This document shows, piece by piece, positions 35,740 through 47,388 of a stretch of 64,000 bases of DNA. Both the position numbers and the translations under genes were made by a program. Numbering within the stretch: position 1 is the first letter of the stretch; each line of letters begins with the position of its first letter. The notes beneath the pieces were generated by a model, which was not told the DNA's origin, did no database searches, and was given only the letters and a program-made list of their open reading frames with translations. This DNA is from Notolepis coatsorum (lineage: Eukaryota > Chordata > Actinopteri > Aulopiformes > Paralepididae): NCBI GenBank assembly GCA_963971535.1, contig OZ020589.1, positions 77,256,811 through 77,320,810 of the forward strand, in the 5' to 3' direction.

Positions 35740-36203
35740 TTGAAATGTATTCGAAACCCCTTGAGATATGCTATCTCGTTTTCAAGGGGATCCTTAACAT
35801 AAGATACAAAACAATACATAACAAAACAAAACACAGGACAACAAAATACACTTATACACTGACAGACACTCTTCCAAGCTCACCCCCACAGTCCACACTG
35901 ATTCCTCCCAAGAGGATCGTCGATATATGTTCCCATATAAGTGTACATACAAAATTACAGTTTGATCTGTAAACATGTAAACCCTAACACAGTAAATCAG
36001 TAACAAGTGCAAGTAGTCTGTAGATGAGTAAACAAAGATATCTTAAATAACCGGTAAGAAGTGAGAGATCTGAGTGAACAAGGCAGTTTGTTCCAATCAG
36101 CTGGAGCTTTATATTTAAAGGCAAGTCGACCAATAACTTTGGTGGTTCGAGGCACGACAAAGAAAGGATGATCCGTGTGTCTTAAATCATAAGCTTAACT
36201 ATA
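35740..36203 (-). pseudogene. LINE A: 3' untranslated region and RT C-terminus
   Basis: Minus-strand non-LTR element tail. In one frame the 36010-36190 stretch encodes a LINE C-terminal region with DLRHTDHPFFVVPRT and GRLAFKYKAPADWN-like motifs, followed by a non-coding 3' end to about 35740. The element resumes at 36920 after a solo LTR inserted at 36204. The frame has stops, so the copy is old. Confidence 0.7.
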
Positions 36204-36919
36204 TGTTATGGTTTGTATAGTGACCCCAATTGCACGACACAGACAGGTAATCAGAGTTAGCCAAAACAAGGGCATGATTTATTATATACAAAAAAGCGGC
36301 ACTCAGCCTTTAAAGGGGGAAAAAACACCAAAGTCCATGAACACAAAAAACGCGGCACTGTGCCTTTAAGGGGCGCACAGGCAGGAATCCTCCAGCACAC
36401 AGGCAAAGAGGTACACGGGAAATCTTCCAGAAACACGGGCAAAATACACAGGACTCTTCATTGAACACAGGCATCCTCCCGACCAGAATGCTGCCGACGG
36501 GCAGCGCAGCAACCAGGGGGTCCAAGGGGAATGGGGTGAGAACACGGGCAACCTCCCGTGGAGTAATAGAGAGCGATGGCGAGCCTCACCCCAGGAACGG
36601 GTCCATGTAGAGGGAGTTGGGAAGTAGCCGGCAGGACATCTGGAGTGGGAACACTGGGATCCTCCCGTGGAGTAATAGAGAACGAAGACGGTGTCCCACT
36701 CCAGGAAACGGCGACAGGTGGCGATGTACAGGGGTGGCACGACGTCTCACGCCGGAGACGCGGCAGTAGATGGTAGTAACAAGAACGACCCGACAAGGGA
36801 GGGGAGTCTGCAATACTAGTACTCTCCCGAGCTGATTGCAAACTCCTCTCAGGTGCGTGAAGCAGAAAAACGGCACGCCCCCTCGTTGGGCTGCATGCAG
36901 AATTCCTCCAGCCCTCACA
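36204..36919 (-). mobile_element. Solo LTR, 716 bp, inserted in LINE A
   Basis: Begins TGTTATGG and ends CCCTCACA on the plus strand, with the five-base duplication CTATA on each side (36199-36203 and 36920-36924). AATAAA on the minus strand near 36275-36285 suggests minus orientation. Internal repeats are present (a TCCCGTGGAGTAATAGAGA block twice, near 36544 and 36662). It shows no similarity by eye to the BEL or Gmr1-like LTRs. Its family is not determined. Confidence 0.8.
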
Positions 36920-36944
36920 CTATATGGAATTAGGAACTGCTTTA
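36920..36944 (-). pseudogene. LINE A: 25-bp sliver between two insertions
   Basis: Lies between the solo LTR (duplication CTATA) and the Harbinger-like element (duplication TTA). It is continuous in reading frame with the LINE A pieces on both sides. Confidence 0.65.
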
Positions 36945-37296
36945 GGCCATGTCCCCACGTATCTGGATATTTTGCCAAACGCACATTTTATTCCACAATT
37001 GGGCCTTTCATCCACACGTAAAGGGTGTTTTCAGAGACATAAACGGAGATTTTCTTAAACGCATTTTAAAGGGGCTATGTACTGCTATTCCTAGCACTAT
37101 TTGGGCAACTTTACACAATTCCTGTGAGTCTATGTAACACATCTGTAAGGTTTATTCCAAAAATAATCATTGTTTTATATTTCTAATCAAGTACTCAAAA
37201 CCAGCATTTTTCTGCCTCAAGATTTTAGGCTGTTATGGCCTGGCTCCGCCCATAAGCACTTTGAGTGAGCCCACACAGCGACTGGTAGACAAAGAG

Positions 37297-37299
<3 letters not shown>

Positions 37300-37359
<60 letters not shown>

Positions 37360-37453
37360 TGGGAGAGAGAGAGAGAGAGGGGGGGGGGGTGGGAGAGAGA
37401 GAGAGAGAGAGAGAGCTTCTTCCAGAGCGAAACCCGACACCTCTGCACACACT

Positions 37454-37538
<85 letters not shown>

Positions 37539-37607
37539 CTTCCAGAGCGAAACCCGACACCTCTGCACACTCCGGAGGGAGGGAGAGAGAGAGAGAGACA
37601 GAGAGAC
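37300..37607. repeat. (GA)n microsatellite with embedded 35-bp unit
   Basis: Long GA runs interrupted by GGGGGGGTGGGA blocks. CTTCCAGAGCGAAACCCGAC and its continuation occur twice (near 37418 and 37540). Ser-Leu and Arg-Glu frames across it are artefacts. Confidence 0.95.
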
Positions 37608-37609
37608 AA

Positions 37610-37798
37610 AAAGTCCAATCCAAATTAGACCAATTCCTAGAAAAAAAATTCCAACACAACAGCAAAAGTGTAAACGGGGCGGTAGAAAACATCAATAACA
37701 TATTTGACCTTACAGCTTCCTTATCCAACCTAAAGGCCTCAAATAGGAAAGCGAGGAAAAATAGAAATAAAAATACGCATGACAAATGGTATGATAAT
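37610..37798 (+). pseudogene. LINE (I/Nimb-like?) coding fragment upstream of BEL solo LTR
   Basis: An open frame encoding the linker between the endonuclease and RT of a non-LTR element. It runs directly into the duplication ATAAT of the solo LTR and continues in the same frame from 39194. The 5' part of the element, including the endonuclease, is absent; the fragment starts right after the GA microsatellite. Confidence 0.75.
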
Positions 37799-39188
37799 TG
37801 TTGTGAAGGATCAGATTAAACCGAATATATATATTTATTTATGGATATATATTTAATAGTATTTGTATATCGTTTGATATCCCTTGTATATTCTTTGTAC
37901 ATATACACTGAATATCCCTTTAGTCTACTACAGCCCATAATAGTTCATTCTCTCATTGGACAAGAACCTGGCGCCAGCAGACAGGCCCCTTGAGTCAAGT
38001 TCAATAGTGCCGACGAACATGTCCCAACTAGCCCCGGTTCCGCGTAGGAATACGGCTACCGAAATACGAATGGTACTATTTGTTCACCGTGCATATAAAT
38101 AGGGCGCAAGTAAAGTAGAACTTTCTTTTAGTCCATTAGTCCTTTACCCTCCAACCTAGTAACAGACGTGAAGCCTCACCCACGACCCACGTGTGGTGCA
38201 GTATGGCCTATTTTGGCCCCAGAATAGGCATTGAGACCTCGTGTAAATTCATAGCTGAATTGTCATAGTTTGGCACTGTACCGTCGAGTGGGACGTATTT
38301 CTATTAAGTAATAATAGTCTATTATGTATGGTGCATCGTTCGGTTAAAGTTCTAAAGTGAGCAGCACCCCCATCGTTTCCTCGCGTTATCTAGAGTCTTA
38401 ACCAGGCTGGGCAGACCACGCGTGGTGCTTTCATCCGAGGAGTTCTGGGCGAGGACGAGTGGACCTGCACATTGGATTACCTACCCGGACGACTGCTGAG
38501 CCTATACGGCATGGAATATCTATTTGCTTTGGGTGCTTTGATTTGTGGAGCGGATAACAGCCAACGCCAGTGAGTGTTGGAATTACCCCCGAGAGGAGCC
38601 CAGGTGAGACGGCGCTCAACCCAGACCGAGGCCGCCTCGCTTCTCCTTCGTTGTGGACCTACAGCTACCGTCTACAAGAGGGCCCAAGTGTATTCATCTG
38701 TGGATCAAGATCCTGCGGGCACTGTTTTCTGTACCTGAATTCTCCCCAGGAATCGTTGGCCAGATGGGATGCAGCTGACGGCTCTCCAAACCCCCCCCCC
38801 TTACTGATTTACAACCAGCAGGACCCCTTTAGTATCCCGCTATAATCCTTAAGTACCATCGCTATAGATCCCTAAAGAACCAGGTTGTATACTTGCTTCC
38901 TGCGTAACCAGAGATTGGACATTCAGTGTTGATTTGCCTACGAATACTCATTTGCCTTACAAGTGCATTCAAATCATAAATGTAATTAAGTGAATGTTGT
39001 ATATACCTTTTGCTATATTAAACCTTCGACTGTTATATTTGTGTGGACCTGGTTTCATATGTGGGAAAGTGTTCATCATACTTAGATATCGTGTACTGGA
39101 TGGCCAGAAGTTAAAGTACATCAAGCGGTAGTGGTTTAATGATACCATACTTATCAATACAGTCAGGGAATTGTACCCCTCAGTTACA
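37799..39188 (+). mobile_element. BEL solo LTR, related to the BEL element at 7547
   Basis: 1390 bp, starts TGTTGTGAAGG and ends CAGTTACA like the young BEL LTRs, but diverged with many substitutions and indels. ATAAT is duplicated on each side (37794-37798 and 39189-39193). There is no internal BEL sequence, so LTR-LTR recombination is the likely origin. Confidence 0.93.
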
Positions 39189-39193
39189 ATAAT

Positions 39194-41536
39194 GATTGTA
39201 AAAATCTCAGGAAGATATTAAGGAACCTATCAAACCAAAAACACAGAGACCCAGACAACCAGAACACACGTCTCCAATACAGTGAAACACTGAAACATTA
39301 CAAAAACACAGTCAGAAAAAAAAGAGACCAACATGTTAGAAACCAGCTACAAGATATAGAGGAATCTATAAAAACAAACAACTTCTGGGAAAACTGGAAC
39401 AAAATAAACAAACAACACCACGAGGAGCTACCCATCCAAAATGGAGATGTATGGGTAAACCACTTCTCCAATCTCTTTAGCCCAATACAAAAAAATGAAC
39501 AGCAAAAACACATACAAGACAAACTACAAAGCCTGGAGTCAACCATAAAAGACTACCAGAACCCGATAGACTCCCCAATTACACTACAAGAACTACAGGA
39601 CAAAATAAAATCACTTAAAATCAAGAAGGCCTGCGGAGCGGATGGTATCCTAAATGAAATGATCATATTCACAGACTCCAAATTCCAATTGGCTATACTA
39701 AAACTCCTTAACATTGTCCTTAGCTCCGGGATCTTCCCCAATATCTGGAACCAAGGACTCATAACACCGCTCCACAAAAAGGGAGACAAATATGACCCAA
39801 ACAATTACCGTGGGATCTGTGTCAACAGCAACCTTGGAAAAATCCTCTGTATGATCATTAACCACAGACTCACACATTTCCTCACAAACAACAATACCTT
39901 GAGCAAATCACAGATTGGCTTCCTACCAAATCACCGTACAACAGACCACATTCTCACCCTCAGCACCCTAATCGACAACCAAATAAATAAAAATAAAAGC
40001 AAAGTATACTCCTGTTTCGTTGACTTCCAAAAAGCATTTGACTCAATTTGGCACGAGGGTCTGCTGTACAAACTGTTAGATAGTGGCATTGGAGGGAAAA
40101 CATACGACCTCATAAAGTTAATGTACACCAACAACACATGTGCTGTGAGGATTGAGGGAAAACATACAGACTTCTTCCCTCAATGCCGTGGGGTTAGACA
40201 GGGGTGCAGTTTGAGTCCAACCCTTTTCAATATATACATAAATGAACTGGCAAAAACATTGGAACAAACTGCAGCACCTGGCATCCCCCTAGCAAACACA
40301 GAAGTCAAATGCCTACTGTTTGCAGATGACCTGGTGCTGCTGTCCCCAACAAAAGAAGGGCTACAACAGCACCTTGACCTTCTGCACAAATTCTCCCAGA
40401 CATGGGCACTGACAGTAAACCTAAACAAAACTAAAATTATGATATTCCAAAAAAGGCCCAGCCTACAACAACAAAAACACAAATTCCTCCTAGACACAAT
40501 TTCCCTAGAACACACAAAAAACTACACATATCTCGGCCTAAACATCAGTGCTACAGGGAACTTCAATCAAGCTGTGAACGACCTGAGAGACAAAGCAAGA
40601 AGGGCTTTTTATGCCATAAAAAGGAACATCATATTAGACATTCCAGTCAAAATCTGGCTCAAAATATTAGACTCCGTCATAGAACCGATTTCCCTATATG
40701 GTTGTGAAGTCTGGGGCCCACTTGCAAACCAAGACTTCACCAAATGGGACAAACACCCAATTGAGACTCTGCATGCAGAATTTTGCAAATCCATTCTCCG
40801 CACCCAACGGAAAACGCCAAATAATGCATGAAGAGCAGAACTAGGAAGATACCCACTAATCATAAAAATTCAAAAAAGAGCATTCAAATTCCACAACCAC
40901 CTAAAAGAAAGCGACCCAGACACACTCCACAACATAGCCCTCACCCACAGAGAGACCCTCGATAGATGCCCACTCAGCCAGATGGTTCTGGGACTCTGCT
41001 CACAAACACAAGCAGAACCACCAGACAGTAACCACACTGGACTAAATCAAATTATAAGAAAACAAAAAGAAAACTATCTGACACATTGGAAAGAAACAAC
41101 CCAAAACCAGAGCAAATTGAAATGCTATTTGGCCCTAAACAGAGCGTACACAGTGGCAGAATACCTGAGCACCGTGACTGACCCAAAACTAAGAAGATCC
41201 TTGACTAGGTACAGACTCAGCGAGCACAGCCTAGCCATTGAGAAAGGCCGCCATAGGCAGACCTGGCTCCCAAGAGAAGACAGACTATGCACCCACGGCA
41301 CACAAGAAGAGGTGGAAACCGAGCTCCACTTCTTAACAACCTGCCCCCTATACCAAGACATCAGAGACATATACTTCCCACAAATTGCAAACACCCAAAG
41401 AGACTTTGAAAACATGGACAATAACTCAAAACTCCCATACCTACTGGGAGAAATACAAGAATGTGCAAACACAGCAGCAAGATTTGTGAGCTGCTGTGAC
41501 AAGAAAAGGACATCCAGCGGAATGCAACCACCATAA
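39194..41536 (+). pseudogene. LINE reverse transcriptase and C-terminal domain, one premature stop
   Basis: Non-LTR RT that would copy LINE RNA into the genome. Motifs in order: KKACGADGI, LITPLHKKGD, NYRGICV, SQIGFLPNHRTTDHI, FVDFQKAFDSIWH, GVRQGCSLSP, catalytic FADDLVLLS, and LYGCEVWGP. A C-terminal Cys/His region follows (LCTHG, ELHFLTTCPLY). The frame is open from 39194, interrupted once by TGA at 40829-40831, and reopens in the same frame to the stop at 41536. The catalytic residues are intact. The clade is uncertain; the C-terminal Cys-His region suggests I/Nimb type. The 3' end carries a GAATT repeat tail near 41656-41677. Confidence 0.88.
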
Positions 41537-41677
41537 AGACTGTACAAGAAATTCCGTCTGTAATGTACTGATTTATTTTGCTTTATGTTTGATTGTTTTG
41601 TTTTGTTTGGCTTTGGCAATGTAAACGTATGTTTCCCATGTCAATAAAGCCCATTTGAATTGAATTGAATTGAATTG
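41537..41677 (+). mobile_element. LINE 3' untranslated region with (GAATT)n tail
   Basis: Ends in AATAAAGCCCATTTGAATTG followed by repeats of GAATT, marking the 3' terminus of the LINE. GA-rich sequence follows at once, as at its 5' edge, so the LINE probably inserted in a GA tract. Confidence 0.8.
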
Positions 41678-42960
41678 ACAGAGACAGAGAGAGAGAGAGG
41701 GAGGGGGGGGGGGGGACCGCGGCAGCTTGTGGGCCTCCCTTCCTCCCCTCTCCCGTGTGCCGCGCAGCAGGTCCCCGACCCCCCCCCCCAAAGTGCTCCC
41801 TCTCTCTCCATCTCTCTCTCCCTCTCTCCCTCCAGAGCGCACGCAGAGGCGGCCGGCCCCACTCCGCCTCGCTGCATGAGGAAGTGGCTTCCACTCGCTG
41901 TCTAGTCTAGGTAGAATGGGGGCGGGCATTAGCTCCAACCACAGAGCCAATCGCATCACTGTGCGCTACCCAGTGGCCGTATGACGTATATCAGCCGTTC
42001 AAATCAAAATGGTCTGATTTACTGGAGGAGGAAAGGGGCTGAGCTGAATCAGAGCAATCTGCCAATATGGTATTTAGACACTAAAACACATTGATACAAA
42101 CTCCTATTACTATAATACAATGCTAGAGACTGAAAAATGACATTTATAGTACATGTCACCTTTAAAGTGAAGATTTTCCAAAATATCCATTCAGTGGATC
42201 CGTGCAGCCACTGTAAACGCATAGTCTAGATAAACGATGACGCCACAGCTCACTACGCATGCTCAGACTGTGGCGGGCCGTAATAATATCTGGCCCGTCA
42301 GATTGTTTGGCGAATATTACTTTACTATTTCTCTAATATATATCAGACCGACTATAGGCTAGCTAGGCTATATATTTCAGCTATAATGTCCTAACAGAGA
42401 AACTACCACCACCTAAAACATCATTATTACACCTTGTTTTATCCATATAGGCAGTAGCGCTTTGAAGTAATAATAACTTCGGTGGACTTGGTGCTGAATT
42501 GTCATTCAAACTATCCTTACTTATATATGCGACGACGGCACCACACGTGAACAGTACAATGCAATTAATGAATGTCTTGTTGTAATTAGTATATATATAG
42601 TTTGTGATAAGGACTCGCCATATTTAGTTTCAGAATCCGGAGATTGTTAGCCCCTTTCGTGACTGATGCACCGAGTGAATCCACAGTCACTTGCTCCTCA
42701 ATAGGAAACCAACATAGATTTACCATGAAGGACTGGTTCTAACCGAACCGTTCGTTATACAAGTATCACAGAGAAATGTCAAAGGTACTCACAGTTGCAC
42801 GAGGGTTTCGAACAGAGATACGGGATGGTTTGAAAGCTCGGCGTTGCTAATAAACATTTTTTATATTTTTTTTACACTGTCGTGTGGACAAGGATTTCTT
42901 TTTAAACAGAGCCTGAGAATATCCGTTTGGCAAAAGATCCAGATACGTGGGGACATGGCC
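41678..42960. other. Right part of the Harbinger-like element
   Basis: GA/CT-rich start, then non-coding sequence up to the right inverted end (42924-42960). No transposase motif seen. Confidence 0.55.
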
Positions 42961-42963
42961 TTA

Positions 42964-43573
42964 GATAGGGGGGATAATTAAAGTAAATACATTTGTAAAC
43001 AAAAAGCAACCAATGAAAATGTGTTCTGAATTGAGGAGAAAGCCAGTTTAATGACTCAAACATAAGACAGTGATTGAGGACAACTCAATACAAATTTGCA
43101 AACACTATTATAAGTGACATTTAAAGGACGGAGGTTTGATAGTGTGGTGTTCTGATAGACTATATCTGCGTAGTCCACTATTGGAAGTACCAGTTGTGTA
43201 ATGATTATTTTTCTAACTTGGAGAGAATAACAGTTAATAGAACGATACAATATTCTCAGCCTACAATTTGTTTTCTTTATCACAGCATCAATATGTGACT
43301 TGAAAGTTAGTTGAGAATCAAGCCAAAGACCCAGGTACTTATATTCATCGACATTCTTGAGAGGAGCACCATCTAAAAACTTTAAATCGACAAATGATTT
43401 GATATTTGCAACAAATTTGAACTAGTACGAAACAGCATACTATAGGACTTCTTATTTAATGAAGTTTGTTAATAGCTAACAATTTCTGAACAGCATCAAA
43501 ATGAGTCTGTAAGGCATACTGAACTTGTTGGATATCAGACTTGGAGGAATAAATCGCTGTATCGTCAGCGTAT
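42964..43573 (-). pseudogene. LINE A: RT C-terminal half up to the catalytic box
   Basis: Minus-strand RT remnant. The catalytic YADDTAIYSS is encoded at about 43542-43572, and the segment at 43056-43283 encodes a LINE palm/thumb-like region (QLVLPIVDYADIVYQN). Frame disruptions are present. The piece ends at the catalytic box, where another LINE 3' end inserted (duplication GTAT). Confidence 0.75.
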
Positions 43574-44263
43574 GAATGAATGAATGAATGAAAACTTTAT
43601 TTAACAGATTGCAGAATGGGTACAATACAGTACGGCTCAATACATACAATTGTTAAGGGGATGCAGACCTGAGAAAGACGTTTGTCTTGTTTCCATCAGG
43701 GTCCCCCATTTTCAATTCATATAGACATATATGACATACATGACATACAGATAGTCAGTACTGCTACATCTATACATTTATGACATACCAGATTTGCAAA
43801 TACAGTACTGTTTGTGATACAGAAGGAGTCAAGAAAAGGGAGTATATACATTTGACGTAGAAACTGTACATTGGAGGAGGTTGGGTGGGGGGGGTTGGGT
43901 ACATTGGGATATTGACAACCATACTGGGTAATTTACATTGGAGGTGGTTGGGGGGGGGGGGGGGGGGGGGGGCGGGGGGCACACTGTATAAACAAGTAAC
44001 ACTGTACATTGAGGGGGGGGGGGGGAGGAGACACTGTACAAACAAACACAATTGTACATTGAACTATTGACAAAACCATACTAGGTAAATGACTGTACAT
44101 TGGAGGGGGTTGGGTTAGGATATTTACAGGGGCCAGTGTTGAATTGCAGTCTCCCGTAGGTGTCCCTTTAGAGAGGTTTTGAAAGTGGGTAGTGATCCAC
44201 ATTCCTTTACAGCTTTGGGTAGGGCGTTCCACATTGATGTGGCATAATTGCGAAACGTGTTTA
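43574..44263 (-). mobile_element. 5'-truncated LINE of the (TTCA)n-tail family, inserted in LINE A
   Basis: About 690 bp between GTAT duplications (43570-43573 and 44264-44267). The tail is (TTCA)n at the low-coordinate side. Near 44100-44260 the minus strand encodes a LINE C-terminal motif (NTFRNYATSMWNALPKAVKE). This identifies the repeated fragments elsewhere in the window as LINE 3' ends. Long G-runs (43939-43970, 44013-44025) interrupt it. Confidence 0.75.
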
Positions 44264-44267
44264 GTAT

Positions 44268-44567
44268 AATTGAGTATGACAGTCCGATGGTATCTGGGTG
44301 AGATTATTAACAAATATAGAAAACAATAATGGTCCTAAAGATGAACCTTGACAAATACCCTTGTCCATAATCAAAAAGTCAGACTGTTTACCCTGATAAG
44401 ATACACACTGGCGTATATGGTGGAGATATGAGTTGAACCAAAGTAAAGAATGATTAGAGACACCAATAGCACACAGTTTGTCAAGAAGATGATAATGGTC
44501 AACCAAATCAAAGGCCTTTGTGAGATCTATAAATATTGCACCAGTGACCATGTTATTGTCCATTGAT
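44268..44567 (-). pseudogene. LINE A: RT palm segment
   Basis: Encodes FIDLTKAFDLVDH and CQGSSLGPLLFSIFVNNL on the minus strand, the RT segment just before the catalytic box. It ends at ATTGAT, the target of LINE B, and continues at 49367. Confidence 0.82.
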
Positions 44568-44813
44568 AATAATAATAATAATAATAAACTGTATTTGTAT
44601 AGCACCTTTCATACAGAAACTGCAGCTCAAAGTGCTTCACAACAGGAAAAAGACAGGCATAAAATGAGCACATAAAGTGCAGACATAAAATCACAGTTTT
44701 TCACATTAGGATCTAACATCCCAACAAGCCACCTTGTTTATGGTTTGATTCAGTTTTAAATAGACAATAAGCAAGTAAGATAAAATAGACGAGTAAAATA
44801 GTGCAATAGTGCA

Positions 44814-45540
44814 GTGCAATAAAATTGTAGAATAGAATAGATAGAATAGAAAAATATATTTTACAGTGCAATAAAATAGTTCTGGATTACTGTTCAACAG
44901 TTCAAAGTCGTCTTTACCTTCTCTGTTTGGTATCCACAGTTTAAACCTTGACAGTCTTCCCTCCTGTTTTATACCCACTTTGACCCTTTGAACCTCCCAC
45001 CCAGGGCAAACCTCCCTCTCAGGGCGCAGTTCCCTCTCTCAGGGTGCAGTTCTAGGCCTGGGTCCTACACAGCCTGACAGTCTCTTGTTTGATACCCACA
45101 TAGTTTAATACCTGGCCGTTTTGAACCTGTAATAAAAAGCTAGACAGAGTAAAATAATACAGTGCAATAAAATTGTAGAATAGAATAGATAGAATAGAAA
45201 AATATATTTTACAGTGCAATAAAATAGTTCTGGATTACTGTTCAACAGTTCAAAGTCGTCTTTACCTTCTCTGTTTGGTATCCACAGTTTAAAACTTGAC
45301 AGTCTTCCCTCCTGTTTTATACCCACTTTGACCCTTTGAACCTCCCACCCAGGGCAAACCTCCCTCTCAGGGCGCAGTTCCCTCTCTCAGGGTGCAGTTC
45401 TAGGCCTGGGTCCTACACAGCCTGACAGTCTCTTGTTTGATACCCACACAGTTTAATACCTGGCCGTTTTGAACCTGTAATAAAAAGCTAGACAGAGTAA
45501 AATAATACAGTGCAATAAAATAGTAGAATAGAATAGATAG
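44814..45540. repeat. 348-bp tandem duplication in LINE B
   Basis: GTGCAATAAAATTGTAGAAT starts units at 44814 and 45162, and a partial third at 45510. The two full units are nearly identical by eye, so the duplication is younger than the LINE. Confidence 0.92.
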
Positions 45541-45599
45541 TAAGATTATGCAATAGAATGGACAGAGTAAAATAGTGCTACAGTACAATCAACAGTGTA

Positions 45600-46730
45600 T
45601 TAGAAGGCTATGGTGAAGAGGTAAGTTTTTAGCTTATTTTTGAAAATATTAAGAGATCTAGCTTCCCTAATGTCCATAGGTATTGTGTTCCATAACTTCG
45701 GTGCATAGTTTGCAAAGGCTGCAGTCTAAGGATTTTCCTTAGACTGTGGCTTGGAACCTTCAATAGACCAGTAGATGATCGCAATGTTCTAGGAGGCACA
45801 TAGTTGACTAGAGAATTTGCAATGTAGCTTGGTCCTGTTCCATTTAGTGCTTTGTATATAAGGAGGAGGACCTTGAAATCAATTCTAATGTTACCGGAAG
45901 CCAGTGTAGGTTAGCTAATACTGGACTGATGTGGTCTCTCCTCTTGGTTCTAGTTAGTAGCCTAGCTGCCGAGTTTTGAATGAGTTGGAGTCGTTCTGTG
46001 TTTTTTTTGGGAGGCCAGTGAGGAGTGCATTACAGTAGTCAAGTCGGCTTGAGATAAAGGCATGGATCAGTTTTTCAGTGTCTTTTTGATTTATAAATGG
46101 CCGTACCTTAGCTATGTTTCTAAGGTGGAAAAATTATGTTTTTGTCATCTTGTTGATGTGTGATTTAAAGCTTAGGTCTGAGTCTATTATAACACCAAGA
46201 CTTGTAACTTCGGGTTTGATCCAAGGAGTAAGTTGCCCCATATTGCTCTGTAACATTTCTCTTTTTGTTATAGGACCGACTAGTGGAATTTCCACAGAGT
46301 TTTGCCCTCATTTAATTTTAGGAAGTTGTTCATCATCCATTTGTTTATTGCTAAGAGACAGGTGGAAATGGAGTTAATAGCTATGTGATCATTTGGTTCA
46401 GCAGAGATGTACAATTGTGTGTCATCTGCATAACTATGGAAACATACACTGTGTTTTCTAATGATGTCTCAGAGTGGCCGCATGTATAGTGAGAATAATA
46501 ATGGACCAAGGCAGCTCCCCTGTGGAACTCCGAAGTAGGCGTCATATTTCTCAGAAGAATGATCTCCAAGCCTGACGTAATATTTTCTCCCTTTGATATA
46601 TGTTCTGAACCAGTTTAATACATAGTCAGAAAGACCAACTAACTTTTCTAGACTATTTATTAGGATATCATGGTCGATCGTATCAAACGCTGCGCTTAAA
46701 TCTAATAGGAAATTGAGACTTTGTTTGTGT
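45600..46730 (-). pseudogene. LINE B: eroded RT domain
   Basis: Recognisable only in pieces with several frame changes. The catalytic box is encoded near 46405-46435 and C-terminal RT motifs near 45900-45960. No long open frame remains. Confidence 0.65.
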
Positions 46731-47140
46731 AACCGGTCTCGTACTGCTCTGCGATGTGTTTCAAATTCCTATTCCACCCCTGTTAAGGGGTCGCCCTGAG
46801 TGGGAGTTGAACCCCGGTCTCTCTGCACCGGGGCCGAAATCACAAACCGCTGCGCCAAGAAAGGATATCCCTCCTAAGCGCTCAGTTTGGATGCCTCTGT
46901 TTACTTGCAGTACCGCTTACCATCCACAGCCACCGAACTACTTGTACCACGTGACTGTGGATATACTGCGGTACCTCCGTTACACTCACCCCCCTAAACT
47001 CACTCCACCCAGGGCATCCGGGTCTATAGGCACCACTGTAACCGGTCTCGTACTGCTCTGCGTTGTATTTCAAATTCCTATTCGACCCCTGTTAAGGGAT
47101 CGCCCTGAGTGGGAGTTGAACCCCAGTCTCTCTGCACCGG
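46731..47140 (-). mobile_element. tRNA-derived repeat inserted in LINE B, with 101-bp direct repeats
   Basis: On the minus strand there is an A-box-like TTGGCGCAGCGG (46847-46858) and a B-box-like GGTTCAACTCCC (46802-46813). This is a pol III promoter layout. A 101-bp segment (46731-46831) recurs as a direct repeat at 47040-47140, the second copy without the A box. A motif GTGACTGTGGATATACT is shared with the repeat near 48718. Confidence 0.6.
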
Positions 47141-47388
47141 TCTCTCTGACCTTATTCTGAGGTCACTAATTATTTTTGTAAGAGCAGTTTCAGTTCTATG
47201 GTGCGTTCTGAAGACTGATTGAAATTCCTCCATGATGTTGTTTTCTTTGAGAAATGAGTTTATTTGTATTGAGACCGTTTTTTGGGAGGTTGGATATCGG
47301 CCTATAGTTTTTTTAGTAAGGGTCTTACGACAGCTGTTTTGAATGCATCTAGGGAAAATACCTGTCAGAAGCGATGCATTTATAATAT

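Larger units (their letters stand above)
36945..42960. mobile_element. PIF/Harbinger-like DNA element carrying nested LINE and solo LTR
   Basis: Inverted ends of about 36 bp start GGCCATGTCCCCACGTATCT at the left, with the complement at 42941-42960. TTA is duplicated outside (36942-36944 and 42961-42963). A three-base TTA target and termini starting GG fit PIF/Harbinger. No transposase was found, so it is probably non-autonomous. About 4.3 kb of its length is GA microsatellite, a LINE and a BEL solo LTR. Confidence 0.75.

Noticed and set aside
37217-37785. Ser-Leu and Arg-Glu frames across the GA tract
   Set aside because: Produced by the GA microsatellite and its G-rich interruptions; no domain.
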